Positions 25,101 through 34,325 of a stretch of DNA of 64,000 nt are shown piece after piece. The notes under the pieces were generated by a model. It ran no database searches. It worked only from the letters and a program-made list of their open reading frames with translations, and was not told the DNA's origin. Both the position numbers and the translations under genes were made by a program. The DNA is taken from assembly GCF_037975245.1 (NCBI RefSeq), contig NC_092562.1, positions 22,089,054-22,153,053 of the forward strand. The letters run 5' to 3'. Position 1 is the first letter of the stretch, and every line of letters starts with the position of its first letter. The stretch is from Apostichopus japonicus. Its lineage: Eukaryota > Echinodermata > Holothuroidea > Aspidochirotida > Stichopodidae.

Positions 25101-26850
25101 AGTTCAAATTTTGTGTAGCATTTTCTAAGACTCTGAATATTTCACTCATTGAAAGCTACAGCACTTTTGTAAAGAATGCTTTACACTTGTATATAAAGCA
25201 ACTAGAATTTAGCGATGCGATACTTGATAAATCATTCCCTGATGGAGAATTAGGGACATAAGGTCTACAAAAGGTTTGTGACTGTACACTACAGTAATCG
25301 TTGCGAATGCTATCAGCTTGAAATTTTGGTATTGTGGAAAGTGTACGATTAGTAATTGATATTGCCTTATTTTGAAATGAGGATTATAATAAGAATTGGC
25401 CCAATTGTGGAGCAAGACAAAAAATGTGTGCACCACAAAGAAGATGAATGCACTTGCTTCAGTATGTAGTTACTAACTCTGTTCAGTATATTATAGCTTC
25501 AATGCAGCCATCAGCATGATTGTAATGTGTAATGATTAGTAGTTCTAAAATATAGAATTTAAGAGCCATTCTGCAATCTAAAAGGAAGTCAAGTCGCAAC
25601 ATTAATTTGAAGCCATGCATACGATCAACATGTTTTCAAAGAAAGTTCAGACTACGTCTGATTATCAAAGAGGTCTGCAATTTGAAACAGAAATCAATGG
25701 CTTGGATCAAGAGGTTTCTCAAACGTTTTGTGACAAAGCTCTGATTGGATTCTGTATTGATCTTATTACACAGATTTAAATTTGCAGCATATAACCTGGG
25801 CAGGTAAGTATATCTAACCCCTCCATTCAGTGCTCAGAAACAGCAGCAGTGTTATATTCCATACCTACAGTAGGCCAATTAATTCTATAACTCTCTATCA
25901 TACTAGTGGTAACGTTGGTTATAAAGTTCTAGTACTAGTAGACTAGGCTTAGCTACAGTACCGTAGTACTAGGATAGTATAGTAACTTTGCAATGCTAAG
26001 ACTGAGAGAACCATTCAACCAATGTTGTATTCAAAGGACAAGGGTAATGAGAATTTCTTTAATATTTCATTGCAGTTTATTTTATCCTTCAACTAAGTTT
26101 ACTGGTGCTTTGACAAGACTTTGCTGGATTGAGATAGGCCTAAATTTCAACTCAAAAGGTCTCGAGTCGAAACAGTAGGAGCAAGGAAAAATTCCCCTAA
26201 CTTTGCATTTGGTTAGTAAATGGTGAAATAATTGATGATCTCATCTTCTTAATTCCACTGAATAAATGTTGGCCTTTTTGTATTCAGGATGCGTGGATTT
26301 TGAGTTTCGTTCGAAAAATAGGGTTACAAATACCTTGCACAGCAGCTACAGTATCTGTGTACTGTATATATGCAAGTGCATGCTAATTGCTACTGCTCAT
26401 AATACCATATGTACACTAAGTACAGGAACGCGCAGAGTTATCGTACACCACCATACGACCACATTCTTCCCACATTTTATCAATAGATTAGGCGTGGAAT
26501 TGCTAAAAAGCAGGATCCCTCTAGCAAGGTGTGTGATATTGACAAAGCAGGTTCTTGAACTCAATATACTCCAGCAGAACGCAATAACAATTACTCGTTA
26601 GGCTATATACTAGTAACAGCGTTACAGGTACGTTATAATACTGAAGTTAGGCCCCTATATCAACGTCAGCTTCATTACCGATACTGCACTAAGCTAACGA
26701 TAACAAACGTTCATTTCGAAAAATATTACTAACAGCTAGGATTTCTTCCTCCTCGTCGTCATCATCTGTCAATGGATTTGCAAACGCCTCTTTCATCGTT
26801 TCTGAAATGGATCCATTTTCACTGTCGTCTTTGGGCCCTGAGTCGGCCAT
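5083..26850 (-). CDS. SNX7: Sorting nexin, SNX7/SNX30 type (complete gene, 12 coding exons)
   Basis: Endosomal PX-BAR protein. SNX7/SNX30 family members bind phosphoinositides on endosomes, bend membranes through a BAR dimer and pair with SNX4 in recycling and autophagy traffic (family knowledge). Twelve exons join in consistent phase with GT/AG borders into about 499 residues. Residues 1-47 are an acidic low-complexity N-terminus. Residues ~75-195 are the PX domain, with RRRYTDF (lipid-contact Arg and Tyr), the Pro-rich loop HLVPPLPEK and RQRALNKF. Residues ~196-455 are the BAR-type helical region, including [37 protein letters not shown] and [14 protein letters not shown]. Residues ~456-499 are a Ser/Glu-rich tail. 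The start ATG has A at -3 and G at +4. AKAWELSS matches vertebrate SNX7 better than SNX30 as I recall them, but a pre-duplication ancestor of both is equally possible. No clear AATAAA was picked out after the stop. Confidence 0.93.
5654..7192. repeat. 57-bp minisatellite derived from the SNX7 exon 11 splice donor, ~26 units
   Basis: The plus-strand unit begins with GTTCATAGTGTGTGATGTGT and continues through CTCTGTTATATAGTACTAAT, then ACTGAAGTGACTTACAT. On the minus strand each full unit reads ACAG, then the 24 nt AGACACATCACACACTATGA+ACAT, then GTAAGT and 23 nt of intron. The last unit runs straight into exon 11. One unit is cut short near 5940-5957 and one has a small deletion near 5817. Most units keep GTAAGT or GTAAGC; several are mutated. 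Confidence 0.97.
7161..7313 (-). CDS. SNX7: SNX7 exon 11 (last BAR helix)
   Basis: Residues 392-442. Starts [20 protein letters not shown] and ends GRHITYYEN. Acceptor ACCTCTTGCAG, donor GTAAGT, phase 0. Its last 24 nt and the donor are the seed of the 57-bp minisatellite next to it in the intron. Confidence 0.95.
8133..8299. mobile_element. MITE-like element, 167 bp, 23-bp terminal inverted repeats
   Basis: The left end TACGGCGGCTTAATAGGGAC+ATA mirrors the right end with one mismatch. The direct repeat CATCCC, or TACATCCC depending on the boundary, lies on both sides and fits a target-site duplication. The interior has repeated TTTTGACTTTTTATC(C/T)CAA. No coding capacity; in SNX7 intron 10. 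Confidence 0.85.
9528..9632 (-). CDS. SNX7: SNX7 exon 10 (variable BAR loop)
   Basis: Residues 357-391: [20 protein letters not shown] then [15 protein letters not shown]. This is the poorly conserved segment before [10 protein letters not shown]. The acceptor TCTCCTCATTAG is strong and keeps phase 0. A shorter alternative start at 9584 (after GGTAAG) is also in phase. Confidence 0.82.
10073..10102. repeat. (TA)n microsatellite
   Basis: Near-pure TA run directly before the TIR element at 10103. Confidence 0.95.
10103..10638. mobile_element. Non-autonomous TIR element, ~536 bp
   Basis: The left end GGGTCATTCCGTGTCAAT is mirrored by ATTTGATATGGAATGACC at the right end, with a few mismatches. 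The element is flanked by TA-rich sequence, which fits a TA or TATA target site. No ORF of note; it sits in SNX7 intron 9. Confidence 0.75.
10673..10800 (+). mobile_element. tRNA-derived SINE-like element, plus strand
   Basis: A-box-like TAGCCTATTGG at 10681-10691 and a perfect B box GGTTCGAATCC at 10724-10734, 33 bp between them, then a tail shared with the inverted copy (GTGGAGGCTGGAA, then a TTC(A/T)CTATTCTTGATTTTCC-like stretch). It lacks a clean acceptor stem, so it is not called as a tRNA gene. Confidence 0.75.
10848..11016 (-). mobile_element. tRNA-derived SINE-like element, inverted copy
   Basis: On the minus strand GCGTCCATAGACTAGTTGG carries the A box, GGTTCGAATGC (10885-10895) the B box, and GTGGAGGCTGGAATTTTG the tail, all close to the copy at 10673. 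About 65 bp of extra 5' sequence (GGCGGGAGCCTACAGTGG...) has a further TTTCGAAAC motif. Confidence 0.72.
11018..11051. repeat. (TA)n microsatellite
   Basis: TA run with CA/AA interruptions closing the SINE cluster. Confidence 0.95.
11580..11666 (-). CDS. SNX7: SNX7 exon 9 (BAR helix)
   Basis: Residues 328-356: [20 protein letters not shown] then TRKKNEREQ. Matches family VLKKRDQVQAEYE. The acceptor follows a very long T-rich tract containing interspersed C and ends GGGTAAAG; donor is GTTTGC, phase 0. Confidence 0.9.
11942..12010 (-). CDS. SNX7: SNX7 exon 8 (BAR region)
   Basis: Residues 305-327: [20 protein letters not shown] then SVK, matching the family LLPVVHEYVLYSE block. Acceptor TTTCTCCTCCCAG, donor GTGAGA, phase 0. 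Confidence 0.92.
12704..12834 (-). CDS. SNX7: SNX7 exon 7 (BAR region)
   Basis: Residues 261-304. Enters in phase 1; reads [19 protein letters not shown] and ends CAKSMETL. The conserved YGP...W block of the family is clear. Acceptor TTTGAAACAG, donor GTAAGA, leaves phase 0. Confidence 0.92.
13458..13812. repeat. Dispersed repeat, two copies in SNX7 intron 6
   Basis: AATCTAAAGCATCTGAAGGC...GATTCTAGTTTCATAGTGAGT at about 13458-13525 and GGCCAAGATTCTACGATTTC...AAAAGCATCTATCC at about 13740-13800. TGTGATTCCTA also recurs near 13390 and 13801. Confidence 0.7.
14014..14209 (-). CDS. SNX7: SNX7 exon 6 (linker and first BAR helix)
   Basis: Residues 196-260 plus one nt. [13 protein letters not shown] continues AKAW exactly as in vertebrate SNX7 (AQAWELSS). 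It ends [13 protein letters not shown], the first BAR helix. Acceptor TTTTTATAG, donor GTATGA, leaves phase 1. Confidence 0.92.
15518..15605. repeat. Third copy of the intron-6 dispersed repeat
   Basis: CGTAATCTAAGCGCCTGAAG then GCCGAGACAACTACGGGTTC and TGTGAGTAATAACTAAAAGC. Same family as 13458-13812; in SNX7 intron 5. Confidence 0.7.
17802..17960 (-). CDS. SNX7: SNX7 exon 5 (end of PX domain)
   Basis: Residues 143-195. Starts [18 protein letters not shown], completing the PPLPEK loop, followed by [14 protein letters not shown] and ends FLTAKAW. Acceptor TTCACCCCACAG, donor GTAATT, phase 0. Confidence 0.95.
18586..18696 (-). CDS. SNX7: SNX7 exon 4 (PX phosphoinositide-binding core)
   Basis: Residues 106-142. 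Contains [20 protein letters not shown] and THLVP. The RRRY...DF motif carries the Arg/Tyr pair that contacts the phosphoinositide in PX domains. Acceptor ends TTCGACAG, donor GTAAGT, phase 0. Confidence 0.95.
19201..19366. repeat. ~76-90 bp tandem duplication up to the SNX7 exon 3 donor
   Basis: AACC(G/A)TAGCTAAACAT...GGATATCAT starts at 19201 and again at 19277. Both copies run through ATGACA...CACAGAAAAA to CAGAAGT(C/T)ACCTA. The second copy ends on the real donor of exon 3. Confidence 0.82.
19365..19538 (-). CDS. SNX7: SNX7 exon 3 (start of PX domain)
   Basis: Residues 48-105, including [16 protein letters not shown] and [12 protein letters not shown], the first PX strands of SNX7/SNX30. 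Acceptor CACATTCAG, donor GTAGGT, phase 0 at both ends. Confidence 0.93.
21976..22047. repeat. ~26-bp tandem repeat, 3 copies
   Basis: CTTACACATAAATGTAGGTT at 21976, 22003 and 22028. Confidence 0.93.
24746..24769 (-). CDS. SNX7: SNX7 exon 2 (24-nt microexon)
   Basis: Residues 40-47, NNDSEVAK. The acceptor is TTTCTATGTACAG and the donor GTAAGC, both phase 0, so skipping would keep the frame. It lies 1.96 kb from exon 1 and 5.2 kb from exon 3. Its small size makes it the least certain SNX7 exon. Confidence 0.6.
26734..26850 (-). CDS. SNX7: SNX7 exon 1 (start codon)
   Basis: Encodes residues 1-39, beginning [13 protein letters not shown] and ending [11 protein letters not shown]. The ATG context is AAG-ATG-G. 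Donor is GTTAGT, phase 0. The stretch is acidic and probably disordered, as is usual before the PX domain. Confidence 0.85.
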
Positions 26851-28932
26851 CTTGCGTAAATTAGAGATTCGTCTACGAAATCACGGACTGTTGGCACAAT
26901 TCAATATATTGGACACAGTATCGAGTATAAATAGGCGCCTTGGTTGGTCACATTGACTTTTCTATACACAATACACATTTCCTCTGAGGTTAAGTCTCAA
27001 CTCTCAAACCGCAAATTTACGCTCAATAACTTGTTTATAAAGAAACCTGAAACGTTACGCCTCCATTTGGGTCGCACTAAGAAGCTGTTACTATAGACCA
27101 GGCTGTGAATGAGATAGCTATCACCTGGAAGGAGGATTGATCTCATGTAGTTTTTCTAAACCAGAATTTCATAGGGAATAAGAATATCTTGGGTTATTGG
27201 GGGTTCTTCCTGGGGAGGGGGGAGGGGTACATTTTTTAAGGAAAAAATACCATAAGTTACACTTACACAAAAGAGGATAAATGTGGTTTTTCTAGGCCAT
27301 AATTTCATAAGGAATATGAATATTTTGGGTTAAAAGCCCAATCCTGAACGCACCTCCCGAGGGGGGGGGGGGAGGTCCATTTTTTACAGAAAATATACCA
27401 TAAGTTACATTTACACTAAAATAGGATAAAACAAATTCTTATTAACCTCAAAATTTAAATCCAGTTAGTTCCTTACATATTGGATGTGGTAACAATGTGG
27501 TGGTGGGGGAGTATTAGGGGTTTCTAAAGTACCCCCTACTTAACCCTAACTGCAATGGGGTGGGGGTGGCATTATGACATTTTTTGCCACGTATTTTGAA
27601 CCGTTTGAGATGAGATTCTTTCATGACTTTTTCCCCACGTATTGATGCCACGTTATGAGGCAAAATTTATCCTTGGACTCCCTGTGTGCAGACATTTCAA
27701 TGATAAATTGGTTACGCCAGAAATAACATATACAGAAGTAAAGAGGAGAACAAACTTAGGTGTATATTTAATCAACTCCTCGAGAAATAAACCAAAGACG
27801 TTTCTATTCAATGTACTGAGCTCCAAGTTTTATATTTTCAAAGATAAAATCAGAGACCACTGAAAAGGTTTAATCAAGAGGGAGGGTGAAGGGGACGTAG
27901 GCTATATGTTTTGAGGGGCAGTGGGATATGCCTTTGACTCAGGAGGGGTCAAACTCCACAAAATAACCACCCGACAAAAATTAATCCTCTATGTCAAATT
28001 GTGCCACGCATCACAGAAGTAATATGTTTTTCAATTCAAAAGGCAAATTTTCAATTACAGTTTTCTTATTTTCTCAACAAAAGTTCGCATTTTAAATAAC
28101 AAAACCCGGCCATGCCCTTTTACTAACAATAATGGAAATGGATACTCTCAATGAAGTAACCGCGGATACTGCATGGAGCCTAATTTATCAAAACTGGTTT
28201 GGGGAACGTATACGTGCCTCAAGTTCCCGGGACTCCACCACTCCTGGATATCTATGGCATTCATACAACAAATGGCCGGAGACACCGAACCAACTATTAC
28301 CAATGCACCAGCTGCCTGGCATGCCCTTGGCAGTCAATGTAGAGAATTAAAAGATATACATAATACCACGTACAGTTCCATAGTCACAACTCTCAAATGG
28401 AAACGAAGATCAAAAGCTATGGGAAAATTTGTTCAGTGTCGGTAGATAATTGTCCTCGTTTTGATGTGATCAATACTTACAGAACTGTCCTGCCGCGTAT
28501 TGCTTATATCATACAATATATAAGTTAGATAAGCTATCCATATAACCAATTTATTGAGGAAGCGATAGGCCTGTACACAACACACACTCACGTGATGTCA
28601 TTTCGCAATACACAGACACACACAGTTTCAATACAAAACTGAGCACAGTATTATAAATAGGGAGGCTTACATAATATATACGGAACACTGTCGCGTAGGC
28701 CGATATAACGCTCTTCAGTTTTTTAGTTGTACTGTTGAACACAAACAAAAACGGGGAAACACGCCATACTGCTGTTGAAAGGAATATAGAGAGACAATGG
28801 TAAGGCAATAACGACGACTTAATTTTACAGGACAGAAGCAGTTGGATTTGATTTTTATCCCCGTTCAAGCCTACGAGGGTCCACTGATAAGTACACTAGA
28901 CAATAGCATACCGTAAGTGAAGCTTTTATCCG
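26851..28932. promoter_or_regulatory. Divergent spacer between SNX7 and the hydrolase
   Basis: About 2.1 kb between two start codons pointing away from each other, so it should hold both promoters and 5' UTRs. I cannot place a TATA box or start site with confidence. Contains the 136-bp duplication at 27146. Confidence 0.5.
27146..27430. repeat. 136-bp tandem duplication, 2 copies with G tract
   Basis: TGTAGTTTTTCTAAACCAGA at 27146 and TGTGGTTTTTCTAGGCCATA at 27282 start diverged copies. Each has AATTTCATA(A/G)GGAATA, a poly-G run and ATACCATAAGTTACA(C/T)TTAC. Confidence 0.9.
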
Positions 28933-30027
28933 ATGGAATTTACTGTATTCGGAAATCTCAACTACCGTACGCTAAATCCAGGACAATGTCACCTTAGCAA
29001 TGATTTACAGCAGCCTGATACACATAAAATCACCAAGACATCTTTGGATTTGTTCCTACCACGAAAACTTGAGGTGAAGGAATTGAGTCCGGCCAACAAC
29101 CTCCAGGGTACTGAAGGGTTTCCTAATAAAGTGGAAGGATGTTCTGTGAAAACGCGAGCTACTTTTGTCCAAGATAATTCTATTCTTGTGATCTTCGTTC
29201 ACGGTGGTGGATGGAGGAGAGGTCACACGAGAAATTGGCAACATTTTCTGTCCAGGTTTGATACCAATTTGTTGGTATCTTTGTATTCAAAGTATTGTAA
29301 CCACTACCAAAACGTTGGTGAAAGTTTCGCGCGGAGTGGGTACGCATGCGCAGTTGTTACCTACCCTCTCGTTGCTCCACCAATCAGAGTAGTTTTTGTT
29401 GAGACGGTAACATCATTCTTAATGTCATGGATGTTATTTTTGATACCATTAAGTATGTTTTACCAATTGCTCAGTTTACTGTTTTATTTGACTGGAGTCA
29501 AAAGTGTCTTACTCCATGAAATGTGTACTTGGAATTTTCAAGTGTGTTCGTCCCTATTGATATCACAAACCTTCACCAAGTTTCTGATCTCTACAAATTG
29601 CGCCAACTACTTGACGTCAAGTACATCCGATGGGAGGCACAAACCTTTACTACCCAAGCTGCTGTCTTCGTTTATGTTAGCCTCAATCATAGGAGTTATC
29701 TTGTATTTAATTATCTTTGTTTGTACAATCCCTCAATTAAGTTTAGTAGTGTCCATTGACTTAATTTGCACACAGATCCTGATAACAGGGTTGCAAATAT
29801 GGAACTGGAGTAATGGGACAGACACAGCTAAAACAGTTACCGATCAGGTTAAGAGTGTAGCTTCGGCGATCCGTTGGCTACAGGATCTTGCTGAGTCGAA
29901 TCCTGGTTACTATGATCACAGACGCATTGCACTGTGTGGTCATTCTGCTGGTGGTACTATTGTTTCTCTTCTGGGATTGGAACCAAGATATCTGACGTCA
30001 GTTGGTGTGGATCGCTCACACATCAAG
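28933..30027 (+). CDS. Alpha/beta hydrolase exon 1
   Basis: Residues 1-365, from ATG to HIK. It holds the HGGGW oxyanion hole, the hydrophobic insert and the GHSAGG nucleophile. The donor is AAG/GTAGGA at 30028. Reading on without splicing would add 40 residues and stop at 30150, losing the catalytic His. Confidence 0.88.
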
Positions 30028-31874
30028 GTAGGAGAACCTCCCTTTAAACTCCTTGAACTCAGCCCCCCCCCCCATGGTCTCAATACCATCCCCCTTTCAT
30101 TCCACCCCATCAAACTTCACATTCAGAAAATTCATTATATGTGGAGCTGAGGTAAACCTTACCCTATTCTATGCAAAAGAGAAGGCCTTGTTCTCTATCA
30201 TATCATTCCCTAAGCCCTTTAGGTGACCCAACTCAGGCCGGGGCTAATAACGGCCAGCTGTTACCCCGTCACTCCCCTTCAGGCTCTGGTCTGACCGGGT
30301 TTCATACCATTATTTAGCGAGAACAGCAGTAACCAGTCATGCAAATATGAATAGTTATTTTGTTCGTTGAAAGGTGACTAACATAAGTAATTCAAGGTTA
30401 ACAGCGTTGTCATGGTTTCAACCAGTACGTGACTTGTCAAATCAGTAACTTCATACTTGTTCATATAGAAACTTCTTTATCATGAGTTGTGTAAATATGC
30501 ACTGTTGAGTAGTGTAAATATTAATGTTGTGGTTTGTACGTTACCAGCTGCATTATAGATTCGAGCCCATTCACGTAAATACGCAGGTACGTGTAAACAT
30601 CAATGGGGTGCACAGGATTTCAAAAATGGGGCCAAGTTAAAAGAAAAAAATGCCGAATGATTGCCTAACTTTTGTGGTAGACCAGAGGCAAATAAAGGAT
30701 TTTATAGAGGGAGGGGACTATACTGGGATCATTAAAGTTGACTCATATCAAGGGGGGGGGGTCTGGAGGTCCTCCCCCAGAAAAAAGTATATAATGGTGC
30801 ATTCTAAGGCATAGTTAGATTTGACATCAGGTATATAGTACCGTACTGTAAGTAGCTCTAAACGCAACGTTTGCTAAAAAATATACTTTGTGTGATGCAA
30901 AACTGAGGCCAGGGAGATGATACACCCGTAGTAGTGGTCAAATTCTTCCCGGCTGAATACAACACCCCCCTCCTCCCCCCGATGGAATCATTTTCTCGCA
31001 ACTGACGGCGGTCGGAGGTGGGTGGAGTCATTACAGGCTAAGGAACTCTGTAGTGCAGAGGATTGTTTAGTTTGAGAACCCTTTCCCTTTCCACTCATTT
31101 CCTGCTTCTCCAATCTTCCCCTTGCCTCACATTCCTGGAGACCCATCCCTGGTACAGTATATTACCTTACACTTTATACAGATCAACCATACCCTATATA
31201 GCGCAAAGCTTCATTGTTAACATTGGGTGTCGACTCTCCATCGAGATCAAGATAGATGGAGTGGTTAGTTCGATAGGGGTAGGGTAGGGGGCGGGGGGGG
31301 GGGGTGCATTCTAATGAATTCAGTAAATGCATCTTGTAAAGCTTTGTCATCTTAGGACAGTAGGAGGAAGTGAGCGATGTTGTCGGGGTACTATAGCTAT
31401 AGACAGCGTGATACTCTACCACCTTTAGAACGTAAAATGACAAATATAAAGAAAGTCAGAGCGTATATGTTGAGTAACGTAATTTACCTCGTCTCTGTCC
31501 CACAGGGTGTCATCTCAATTTCTGGGGTCTGTGACGTTTCATCAATGGACAGGTCTCCTTCTACTCGGTTCTTTTACCTACTTCCGGTTTTCGGTGAAGA
31601 CTCTAACGAATGGAAGAGGATGTCACCTGTTCATAAAGTGAATAAAAACTCCAAATGGAAGAGTAAATTCTTACTCGTATCTTCAAGTTGGGAACCAATC
31701 ATTAGAAGCGATGCGGACGAGTTCGAGAAGAGGTTGTTATCAGCAGAATTCGATTGTATGAGATTAAAGCTGACGTCGAAAAACCATTACAGTATTTTAA
31801 ATGCATTTACCACAGGAACGAAATTAACTGTGTTAGAAATAGCTTGTAATAAATTTATAAGAGAATTGTCATAA
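28933..31874 (+). CDS. Membrane-associated alpha/beta hydrolase (HSL / isoprenylcysteine methylesterase-like), two exons
   Basis: Likely serine esterase of the hormone-sensitive-lipase type, close to isoprenylcysteine methylesterase and kynurenine-formamidase-like enzymes; the substrate is unknown. The two exons join in phase into 487 residues. HGGGW at 90-94 is the oxyanion-hole motif. GHSAGG at 336-341 is the nucleophile elbow with Ser338. GVISISGVCD (366-375) follows as in the family. His459 in KNHYSIL is the likely catalytic His. At the catalytic acid position VSSSWEP gives Glu428 where Asp is usual. Between the first two motifs (~152-290) lie about four hydrophobic stretches, so the enzyme is probably membrane-embedded. 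An in-frame TGA at 28918 supports the start. It is divergent from SNX7 across a 2.1-kb spacer. The family is clear; the exact orthologue is not. Confidence 0.85.
31506..31874 (+). CDS. Alpha/beta hydrolase exon 2 (C-terminal catalytic part)
   Basis: Residues 366-487 and TAA. The acceptor TCTGTCCCACAG is strong and phase 0. Carries GVISISGVCDVSSMD, the candidate acid Glu428 in SSSWEP and candidate His459 in KNHYSIL. Confidence 0.88.
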   Translation, partial: GVISISGVCDVSSMDRSPSTRFFYLLPVFGEDSNEWKRMSPVHKVNKNSKWKSKFLLVSSSWEPIIRSDADEFEKRLLSAEFDCMRLKLTSKNHYSILNAFTTGTKLTVLEIACNKFIRELS

Positions 31875-32265
31875 AGGTTGTACAGCCTGCGGATTATACC
31901 TGCGCTTGCCCAAACAACTCCCTGCCTGTATGGATGCTAAACGCTTTGATTTCGGGAGGAGATCTGATATCACATAACACACCCTTTTGCACTTTATTCG
32001 GAATAGCTTAATCAATAATGTTTCAAAACTGGCTTGATCACTTTATATCGAACTTACATTTTATTACGGGAATGTTTTTATAAATCAAACAGCTGTATAT
32101 CTCCTATTTGTTTCACGTATAACTTAGTCGCAGTTTGGGAAAGTTGTGTAAGTCATGAAAAAGAAAAGAAAAAGGGTTTGTCAAGTATACAGGAAATATT
32201 GAAAAAAAAAACTGTAAGAGAAGCAGAAACATCTCAAACGGGGATAAGTCGTCCATTAGTAAAAC

Positions 32266-32271
32266 AATAAA
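32266..32271 (+). terminator. Candidate poly(A) signal of the hydrolase gene
   Basis: AATAAA about 390 bp after the hydrolase stop codon and the first consensus hexamer seen in the 3' flank. Position only; cleavage is not shown. Confidence 0.35.
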
Positions 32272-32400
32272 TCTTAGTTCCTGTCTCCATGATTATCTCG
32301 TCTATAGTAGGCTGACTTAATACGTAAAATGCATCCACCTTTGGCTTTTACTTTGTATGCTGACCCCCACGTCAGCCTGTATCAGCTTAGTCAGATAATC

Positions 32401-32455
32401 GATGGTGGGGGGTGGGGGGGGTGGTGGGTGGGGAGTGGGTGGGGGAGTTGAGGGG
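32401..32455 (+). other. G-rich tract, possible G-quadruplex
   Basis: At least six G-runs of three or more with short spacers (GGGGGG-T-GGGGGGGG-TGG-TGGG-TGGGG...). Structure inferred from composition only. Confidence 0.6.
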
Positions 32456-32620
32456 TAAAGAAGCATAGAGAAATGACACATTATAAATATATAGTTATGT
32501 ATGAAAATCCGCGAGAAAGAAATAATAAACGAATTTTCAAAGTCTGAGTCAAAGTCTTTGGCAATACCGGATTTGTAATTAGTGATTTAATGAAAAATAA
32601 ACCCAAAACAGCCTACTGTA

Positions 32621-32785
32621 CAAATTGAGCTGTATGTACATAGCCAATGGTTGAGGACGGTCCCTATAGCTTCCACAAATAATTGAGCTGTATGTATATA
32701 GCCAATGGTTGAAGACGGTTCCTAGCTTCCACAAATTGAGCTGTTTGTATATAGCCAATGGTTGAGGACGGTCCCTAGCTCAATA
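32621..32785. repeat. ~53-58 bp tandem repeat, ~2.8 copies
   Basis: AATTGAGCTGT(A/T)TGTA(C/T)ATA then GCCAATGGTTGA(G/A)GACGG and CCTAGCTTCCACA, starting at 32623, 32681 and 32734. Confidence 0.93.
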
Positions 32786-34061
32786 ATCTCTTGTTTTCTA
32801 GCAACCAGACAGAAGCCGCTCTACAATGATAGAAAAACTGAAATCGATTCCCTGCAGTCAGTAATCACTGGTTATATGATAATGTGGATACTGTACGGTA
32901 CAGGTACGTACCTCCTCCACCCCGAAATTAACGAAGGAAACGAAGTGTGAGACAATCCTCGTGTCTTATACCTAGTTACATTTTATACCGAGTGCAATAG
33001 AAACATTATTTTAGGTGGTAATCTCCTCAAAGCAACATGTTTAACAAAAGATATACCCGCTGGCGAGTTCCGTATATAGGCCCTAAATCTTTGTAGAGTA
33101 CAAGTAAGGCACGTTGCACTCTCCATGATGATCGAGCTTCTGTACCAAACAAACCCACTCGATCGAGGTTTTACAGTAAAATCAGTTCCACAGAAGAATT
33201 TGGAGATTCAACGAAAACCTATGGCGTAACGTGAAAATACATATCTGAACTTACGATTGCACACGGCTTCGAATGCAAAATTTAAATGATGCAATTACAG
33301 GAACTGCTCACTGGATATCAATAATTATGGTATTATCAGTAACCATAACCATAGACGTAAGAGCCCAATTTGATTAGGGGGGGGGGGGGGGGCTGTAACG
33401 ACTTGCCTGAAAAATATAACCAAAATTTTTCGCGGGCGTTCAACATGTTAATGTACATATATAGGCTGGCATCGGTAATTACATCGCATTCCAATAACAA
33501 TCATTATCCTTCCATATTGGTTACAATTAATGGGGAAGTTGTTACAATATTAATGATAATAATAATATCAGTTTAACCATTGAAAAACACATTGCAAATT
33601 ATTCCCCCCCCCCAACCCTCCACGTCAGTTGCAATCATGGTCTTCGATACCTTAAAGTCAACGTTCGTTGAAAAACTTGTACAACAAGATACCAACATCG
33701 CTATTTCTTTGTAAACAACCGCGGACATATAACCATATGTACTGATCGACCTGCTGACCAAGAAAATGATTTGCCAGTCTTTTTAGGTCATAAGAAATCA
33801 CGGTGGAACTCCTATTGCAGAACCCTGTCACAAAACCCGATGCACCATCACGTGAAACCCCTGGCGATTCTCCCCGAGCTTTATCGCCAATGAAGGTAAT
33901 TCCCTAATTGAAGTGCCTATAAGAGTGCTACAAATTTTAAAAAGTTCTTTCTGAAGTTTTCAGTGAAAGACAATTCAGTGCGCGAAAATAATTCGAGAGA
34001 GGAAGCAAAAACTGCTTGCTGGAAGTTTGAACGTGAAAGACTGATATTGGAGTTAACTATC

Positions 34062-34325
34062 ATTCCTCAGAGAAATAATGATCATTAAGAAATGGAGTTT
34101 CTAAAATTCCTCAGGGAAATGGTGACCCTTAAGCACCCGGAGTTTCTAACATACTTCAGGGAATTGATAACCTTTAGACACTGGAGTTTCTAACATGCTG
34201 CAGGGAAATGGTGACCCTTAAACACTGGAGTTTTTAACATACTTCAGGGAAATGGTGACCCTTAAGCACTGGAGTTTCTAACATACTTCAGGGAAATGAT
34301 GACCCTTAAGTACTAGCATGCTGGA
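34062..34325. repeat. 44-bp tandem repeat, ~6 copies
   Basis: GGAGTTTCTAACATACTTCA then GGGAAATGGTGACCCTTAAG and CACT, period 44-45 bp. The first copies are more diverged than the last. Confidence 0.92.

Larger units (their letters stand above)
19539..26733. other. SNX7 introns 1-2, rich in TACTGTA/TACAGTA motifs
   Basis: Contains only the 24-nt exon 2. TACTGTA and its complement TACAGTA recur again and again between about 20100 and 26420, often overlapping (for example TACTGTACAGTA near 20215 and 22376). No mobile-element ORF seen. Confidence 0.6.

Noticed and set aside
28132..28445. Two overlapping plus-strand frames upstream of the hydrolase
   Set aside because: No domain, no splice-supported link to the hydrolase, and an in-frame stop separates them from its start.
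31377..31505. Upstream part of the open frame running into hydrolase exon 2
   Set aside because: The acceptor CCCACAG at 31505 restores the family sequence GVISISG in phase with exon 1; upstream residues match nothing.
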